Assembly: GCF_900547735.1 (NCBI RefSeq)
Contig: NZ_URHZ01000126.1
Span: 1 to 9,468, forward strand
Direction of reading: 5' to 3'
DNA from: an uncultured Clostridium sp.
GTDB lineage: Bacteria; Bacillota; Clostridia; Lachnospirales; Lachnospiraceae
Length of the DNA: 9,468 bases
Under the pieces are notes generated by a model. That model was not told the DNA's origin. It saw nothing but the letters and a program-made list of their open reading frames with translations, and searched no databases. Both the position numbers and the translations under genes were made by a program. Shown piece after piece: positions 6,370 to 9,468 of this stretch (position 1 is the stretch's first letter; every line of letters begins with the position of its first letter).

Positions 6370-8160
6370 TTAATCAAGTGAAATATGCAGATTTGCGAGT
6401 TCGGCCTGTTCCTTAATCAGCTTCTGAAGCTCTTCAAGACCTGCGGCATGCCGGATCTGATGTTCCAGGCTGCTCCTTTTTATCCGAAGTACGGTTTCTG
6501 AAAATGCTTTCTTCTGTTCTTCGTTATTTAACGACTCGTCCAGGCTGGCACTAAAAAGCGCCGCCACTTCCCTGTAGTTCCCCTCGTCGTCGATAAAATG
6601 GTTCAGGATGGCCGCCGGGTTTACCTCCCCTTTCTCATGGCCGTCAAACACCATCTCCGCCGCTTCGCGGTAAAGAGGTTTGACAAAATCCTTCGGGGTG
6701 ATGATGCCTTTTATTTTGTCGAAAAGCTCCGGCTCCTCTATCAGCCAGGTGAGCAGAAGACGTTCGGATTTCCTGATTCCCTCTTCCTTCTCTTTTTTCT
6801 TAACGGGTGCTCCCGGCCGGGACGGCGCAGGTTCCTCTTCCTCCGCTCCCCTGCTCCTTGCGGCTCCCATCCCCAGGCGGCTGCCCAACTGGTTAACCAG
6901 TGTCTTCAGGTTCTCATAGTTGATGAAAAATTCCCTCGACACGGCCTGGATATAGTTGTCCCGTTCCAGAGCCTCCGGAAAATCCAGAAGCTTTCTGGCC
7001 GTTTTGTTGTAGAAATCGGTCTTCTGTTCCGGATCCTCCATGTTGCAGCCCTCTTTTAAGACGTCAATCTCAAAGAGGAAACTGTTGCGGGCGTTCTCAA
7101 TTCGTTTGCGGAATTCGTCCGGCCCCAGGTTCTTCATAAATTCGTCGGGATCCTTATAGGGCCTCATATTCAGCACCTTTGTAGAAATCCCGGCGTTCTT
7201 GAGTATCGGTATGGCGCGCAGGGCCGCTTTCACTCCCGCCCCGTCGCTGTCGTACGTCAGCACCACCTGATCCGTATACCGTTTCAGAAGGGCCGCGTGC
7301 TGTTCGGTCATTGCCGTTCCCAGAGAGGCCACCGCATTGGTGAAACCGGCCTGGTGCATGGATATGACGTCCATATAGCCCTCGCAGAGCAGGATGAATT
7401 TCTGCCTGGAGGTTCTTGCGTAATTCAGTCCGTAGAGATTCCGGCTCTTGTCAAAGAGCTTGGTCTCGGGCGAGTTCAGATACTTCGGCTCCCCGTCCCC
7501 CATAACCCGTCCGCCAAAACCAATCACGCGGTTGTTGACGTCCATAATCGGGAACATAACCCGGTTCCAGAACTTGTCCCTGGAACCCCGCTCCTCTATC
7601 GTTACAAGGCCTGTCTCCTTTAAAATGCCGTCGTCATAGCCCTTGCTTTTTAAGTAGCGGTATAAATCGTCGCTCGTTTTATTGGAATACCCCAAACCGA
7701 ACCGGAGGATTGTCTCATCGGTCAGTTCACGCCTGCGCAGATAATCGTATCCAACCTGGCCCTGGGGCTGTTTTAGCTGAAAATAAAAATAGTTGGCTGC
7801 CTGTTTGTTGATCTCTAACAGAGCCGCCTTAAGATCCGCCTGTGCCTTTGCCTCTTTGGAATACTCCATCTTCGGGAGCTTGACGCCCGAACGGTCCGCC
7901 AGCATCTCAACGGCCTCGCGGAACGAATAATTCTCGTATTCCATAATAAAGGTAATCACATTGCCGCTGACCCCGCAGCCGAAACAGTGGTACATCTGCT
8001 TCTGGGGCGCCACGGAAAACGACGGTGACTTCTCATGATGAAAAGGGCAGAGACCAAAGTAATTGGCCCCCTTCTTCTGAAGCTTCACATACCCGGAAAT
8101 AACATCCACGATGTCGCTCCTCATTCTGACTTCTTCTATCACTTCTTCCGGATAATACAT
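6370..8160 (-). CDS. dnaG: DNA primase DnaG
   Basis: DnaG makes the RNA primers used at the replication fork and works with the replicative helicase. With the start at ATG 8160 it has 596 residues, normal for the family. The frame is open further upstream to 8223, but an ideal AAGGAGG sits five bases before 8160 and the longer form would overlap dgt. The N-terminal zinc-binding domain has C38, H41, C59 and C62 (CPFH...CFGC). The catalytic core includes IGFGGR (213-218) and EPKYLNSPET (224-233). The TOPRIM metal site has E260 in EGYMD, then D304 and D306 in DSDGAG, and the DPDE block (337-340). A charged, proline-containing linker (about 432-460) leads to the C-terminal helicase-binding domain (about 462-596). 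The gene lies 10 bp after dgt, so the two are certainly co-transcribed. Confidence 0.97.
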   Translation of the reverse strand: MYYPEEVIEEVRMRSDIVDVISGYVKLQKKGANYFGLCPFHHEKSPSFSVAPQKQMYHCFGCGVSGNVITFIMEYENYSFREAVEMLADRSGVKLPKMEYSKEAKAQADLKAALLEINKQAANYFYFQLKQPQGQVGYDYLRRRELTDETILRFGLGYSNKTSDDLYRYLKSKGYDDGILKETGLVTIEERGSRDKFWNRVMFPIMDVNNRVIGFGGRVMGDGEPKYLNSPETKLFDKSRNLYGLNYARTSRQKFILLCEGYMDVISMHQAGFTNAVASLGTAMTEQHAALLKRYTDQVVLTYDSDGAGVKAALRAIPILKNAGISTKVLNMRPYKDPDEFMKNLGPDEFRKRIENARNSFLFEIDVLKEGCNMEDPEQKTDFYNKTARKLLDFPEALERDNYIQAVSREFFINYENLKTLVNQLGSRLGMGAARSRGAEEEEPAPSRPGAPVKKKEKEEGIRKSERLLLTWLIEEPELFDKIKGIITPKDFVKPLYREAAEMVFDGHEKGEVNPAAILNHFIDDEGNYREVAALFSASLDESLNNEEQKKAFSETVLRIKRSSLEHQIRHAAGLEELQKLIKEQAELANLHISLD

Positions 8161-8170
8161 GAAAACCTCC

Positions 8171-9178
8171 TTATACTTTCCAGGATTTTGGTACAAAGAG
8201 CTCGCTGAAACGGTCGATGGCATAAATATCCGTCATGCCTGCAATGTAGTCGCAGACGGCCCGTTCTTCTTTTTCCCCGCGCTCTGTCATCATATCCAGA
8301 TATTCTTCTGGTAATTCGTGAATATGTTTCATATAATGCTCATAAAGCATCACTATCATGTGCTGCGCTTTTCCTTCCTCGGCCTTGGCAATCCCGTTGC
8401 GGTAGACGTTCTCGAACATCCATCTGCGCAGTCCGTGCATCGCCGTCTCCATGCCGGGTGACATGGCTATCTCCGGTTTGTCAAAGCTCTGGTTAATGAT
8501 ATCGTGTATCATCGTATTGAGACGCTCCCTGACGCTGCCTCCGAGAATATCCGTATATTCGGCCGGCAGATCACCCTCCTCGAAAATTCTTCCGCGGATG
8601 GCGTCGTCAATATCATGGTTTATATAGGCAATCTTATCGGAAAGGCGCACGATGTTACCTTCCAGGGTGGATGGATGGCCGCTGGTGCGGTGATTTAAAA
8701 TCCCGTCCCTCACTTCCCAGGTCAGGTTGATTCCCCGCCCCTTCTTCTCCAATACCTCCACGACGCGGACACTCTGTTTGTAGTGCGCAAATCCGTCGCT
8801 GCAGAGCTTGTCGAGAATCGACTCTCCCGAATGGCCAAAGGGTGTGTGGCCAAGGTCATGTCCCAGTGCAATCGCCTCGGTCAGAGATTCATTCAGTCTC
8901 AGCGCCTTTGCAATGGTACGGGCTATCTGGGAAACTTCCAGCGTGTGGGTCAGACGCGTCCTGTAGTGATCTCCCTCGGGCGCAAGGAACACCTGTGTCT
9001 TGTGCTTCAGCCGCCTGAACGCCTTGCTGTGCAGAATCCGGTCCCTGTCCCTCTGGTACTCCGGACGGATGTCACAAAGCGGTTCCTCCCTGTCCCTTCC
9101 TCTCGTTTTTTCGCTTAAAGAGGCATAAGGACTCAGATACTCTCGTTCCCATTTTTCCGTAGTTTCTCTGATATTCAT
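8171..9178 (-). CDS. dgt: dGTPase-like dNTP triphosphohydrolase (HD superfamily)
   Basis: Predicted to hydrolyse dNTPs (classically dGTP) to the deoxynucleoside and triphosphate, balancing precursor pools for replication. The HD-domain metal ligands are all present: H78 in RLTHTLEV, H107 and D108 in GHDLGHTPFGH, and D181 in LSDKIAY. H111 and H116 in the GHDLGHTPFGH block also match the family, and the RHK-rich stretch IRPEYQRDRDRILHSKAFRR region (about 37-56) is the usual N-terminal signature. At 335 residues it is the compact type common in Firmicutes rather than the about 505-residue E. coli Dgt, so the exact dNTP preference and activation by other dNTPs are open. The start at 9178 follows an AGGGTGGG ribosome site. 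It is the first gene of the operon, directly before dnaG, a position well known in clostridia. Confidence 0.93.
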   Translation of the reverse strand: MNIRETTEKWEREYLSPYASLSEKTRGRDREEPLCDIRPEYQRDRDRILHSKAFRRLKHKTQVFLAPEGDHYRTRLTHTLEVSQIARTIAKALRLNESLTEAIALGHDLGHTPFGHSGESILDKLCSDGFAHYKQSVRVVEVLEKKGRGINLTWEVRDGILNHRTSGHPSTLEGNIVRLSDKIAYINHDIDDAIRGRIFEEGDLPAEYTDILGGSVRERLNTMIHDIINQSFDKPEIAMSPGMETAMHGLRRWMFENVYRNGIAKAEEGKAQHMIVMLYEHYMKHIHELPEEYLDMMTERGEKEERAVCDYIAGMTDIYAIDRFSELFVPKSWKV

Positions 9179-9415
9179 ATTGATCCCACCCTTATTCAGA
9201 ACAATTTATGTAATAATCTCGAAAGTTCACCCATTATCTAACCATAATATCATATTTTTCTACTTTTTAATACCCTTATTCTGTTAAAGTTTTCTAAAAA
9301 CTCACAAAAAACAAGAAAGAAGATGGAAGATTTACTTTGAGATTTTAAGCCGTTCTGTTAAGCCGGCTGACCCTGTCTATGAACTCTTTCATGTCTTCAA
9401 TTCCTTCCTTAATTG
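9179..9415. other. AT-rich leader region upstream of dgt
   Basis: This spacer contains the probable operon promoter, the tail of a possible reading frame from the right edge (9345-9468), and an 8-base direct repeat TTAAGCCG at 9345-9352 and 9358-9365. AGCCG and CGGCT near 9349-9368 can form a small hairpin. No RNA gene was recognised. Confidence 0.45.
9233..9262 (-). promoter_or_regulatory. Candidate promoter of the dgt-dnaG-rpoD operon
   Basis: On the minus strand TAGAAA (9257-9262) and GATAAT (9233-9238) are separated by 18 bases and would give a leader of roughly 45-50 bases before the dgt ATG. Another -10-like hexamer, TATTAT at 9244-9249, overlaps with a poorer -35. The region is very AT-rich, so several arrangements are possible and the exact site is uncertain. 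Confidence 0.3.
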
Positions 9416-9468
9416 GGGATTTAACTGAGGAATGAGAACGCCGCCGGGACGGTCGGGGTTCGGGATGG
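9345..9468 (-). CDS. Possible 3' end of an unidentified gene entering from the right edge
   Basis: One minus strand frame is open from the window edge to TAA at 9345-9347, 40 codons. Its last part reads PIKEGIEDMKEFIDRVSRLN then RTA, which looks like an amphipathic C-terminal helix of a real protein. Its first part crosses the inverted repeat and reads SRRRSHSSVKSP. A second frame through the repeat, GGVLIPQLNP, is also open, ending at a TGA near 9384. An ATG about 45 bases before the stop has AAGGAAGG upstream, so a 15-residue peptide is another reading. No family is recognised and the call is weak. Confidence 0.25.
   Translation of the reverse strand, partial: HPEPRPSRRRSHSSVKSPIKEGIEDMKEFIDRVSRLNRTA
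9416..9468 (-). repeat. Right copy of inverted G+C-rich repeat
   Basis: This is the partner of 71-122 in opposite orientation. It has the same hairpin arms, GAACGCCGCC (9436-9445) and GGTCGGGGTTC (9451-9461), but the loop is GGGAC (9446-9450) rather than the complement of TGAC. It may continue beyond the window. It lies about 240 bp upstream of dgt, and its G+C content stands out against the AT-rich dgt leader. Two inverted copies could in principle recombine and flip everything between them. Confidence 0.75.

Noticed and set aside
8161..8223. Longer dnaG start at 8223
   Set aside because: It would add 21 residues unlike DnaG N-termini and overlap dgt, whereas ATG 8160 has a perfect AAGGAGG at 5-base spacing and a standard MYYPEEVIEEVR start.
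1..9468. CRISPR array, tRNA, rRNA, transposase or toxin-antitoxin genes
   Set aside because: No regularly spaced direct repeats, cloverleaf, rRNA core motifs or relevant protein motifs were found on either strand.

Overview
The window is a housekeeping region of a mid-G+C Firmicute. The best fit is a Clostridium cluster XIVa / Lachnospiraceae-type genome, inferred from gene order (dgt-dnaG-rpoD-trmK-Nif3-nucleoside kinase), a short SigA-type sigma factor, strong AGGAGG-type ribosome binding sites and protein sequence style. I cannot name the species from sequence alone.

Layout. At the left edge (1-122) is a G+C-rich stretch containing one copy of a repeat. It is followed on the + strand by a probable promoter and the RNase P RNA gene rnpB (158-523). 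All convincing protein genes are on the minus strand. Read in the direction of transcription (right to left) they are: dgt-like dNTP triphosphohydrolase (8171-9178), dnaG primase (6370-8160), rpoD/sigA (5113-6231), trmK tRNA methyltransferase (4386-5087), a Nif3-family metal protein (3605-4408) and a TGS-domain nucleoside kinase (1916-3571). Gaps are 10, 138, 25, -23 (overlap) and 33 bp, so these six look like one transcription unit, an extended version of the macromolecular-synthesis operon. After it come a gene-free but highly structured spacer (1599-1915) and an AT-rich CPBP/CAAX-type membrane protease gene (579-1598), which converges on rnpB.

How the genes work together. Dgt adjusts dNTP pools, DnaG primes replication, RpoD directs housekeeping transcription, TrmK and RNase P act on tRNA, and the kinase probably acts in nucleoside salvage. 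The operon thus links replication, transcription and tRNA maturation. The Nif3 protein is conserved next to TrmK but its role is unsettled. The CPBP protease looks like an accessory insertion.

The most unusual content is non-coding. First, a ~52-bp G+C-rich repeat occurs in inverted orientation at the two ends of the window (71-122 and 9416-9468); its hairpin arms are identical and its loop is different. Second, the spacer 1674-1851 can form a multi-branched fold with a 20-bp stem, followed by a Shine-Dalgarno sequence locked in a hairpin and an abortive reading frame. I see no CRISPR array, transposase, tRNA or rRNA gene.
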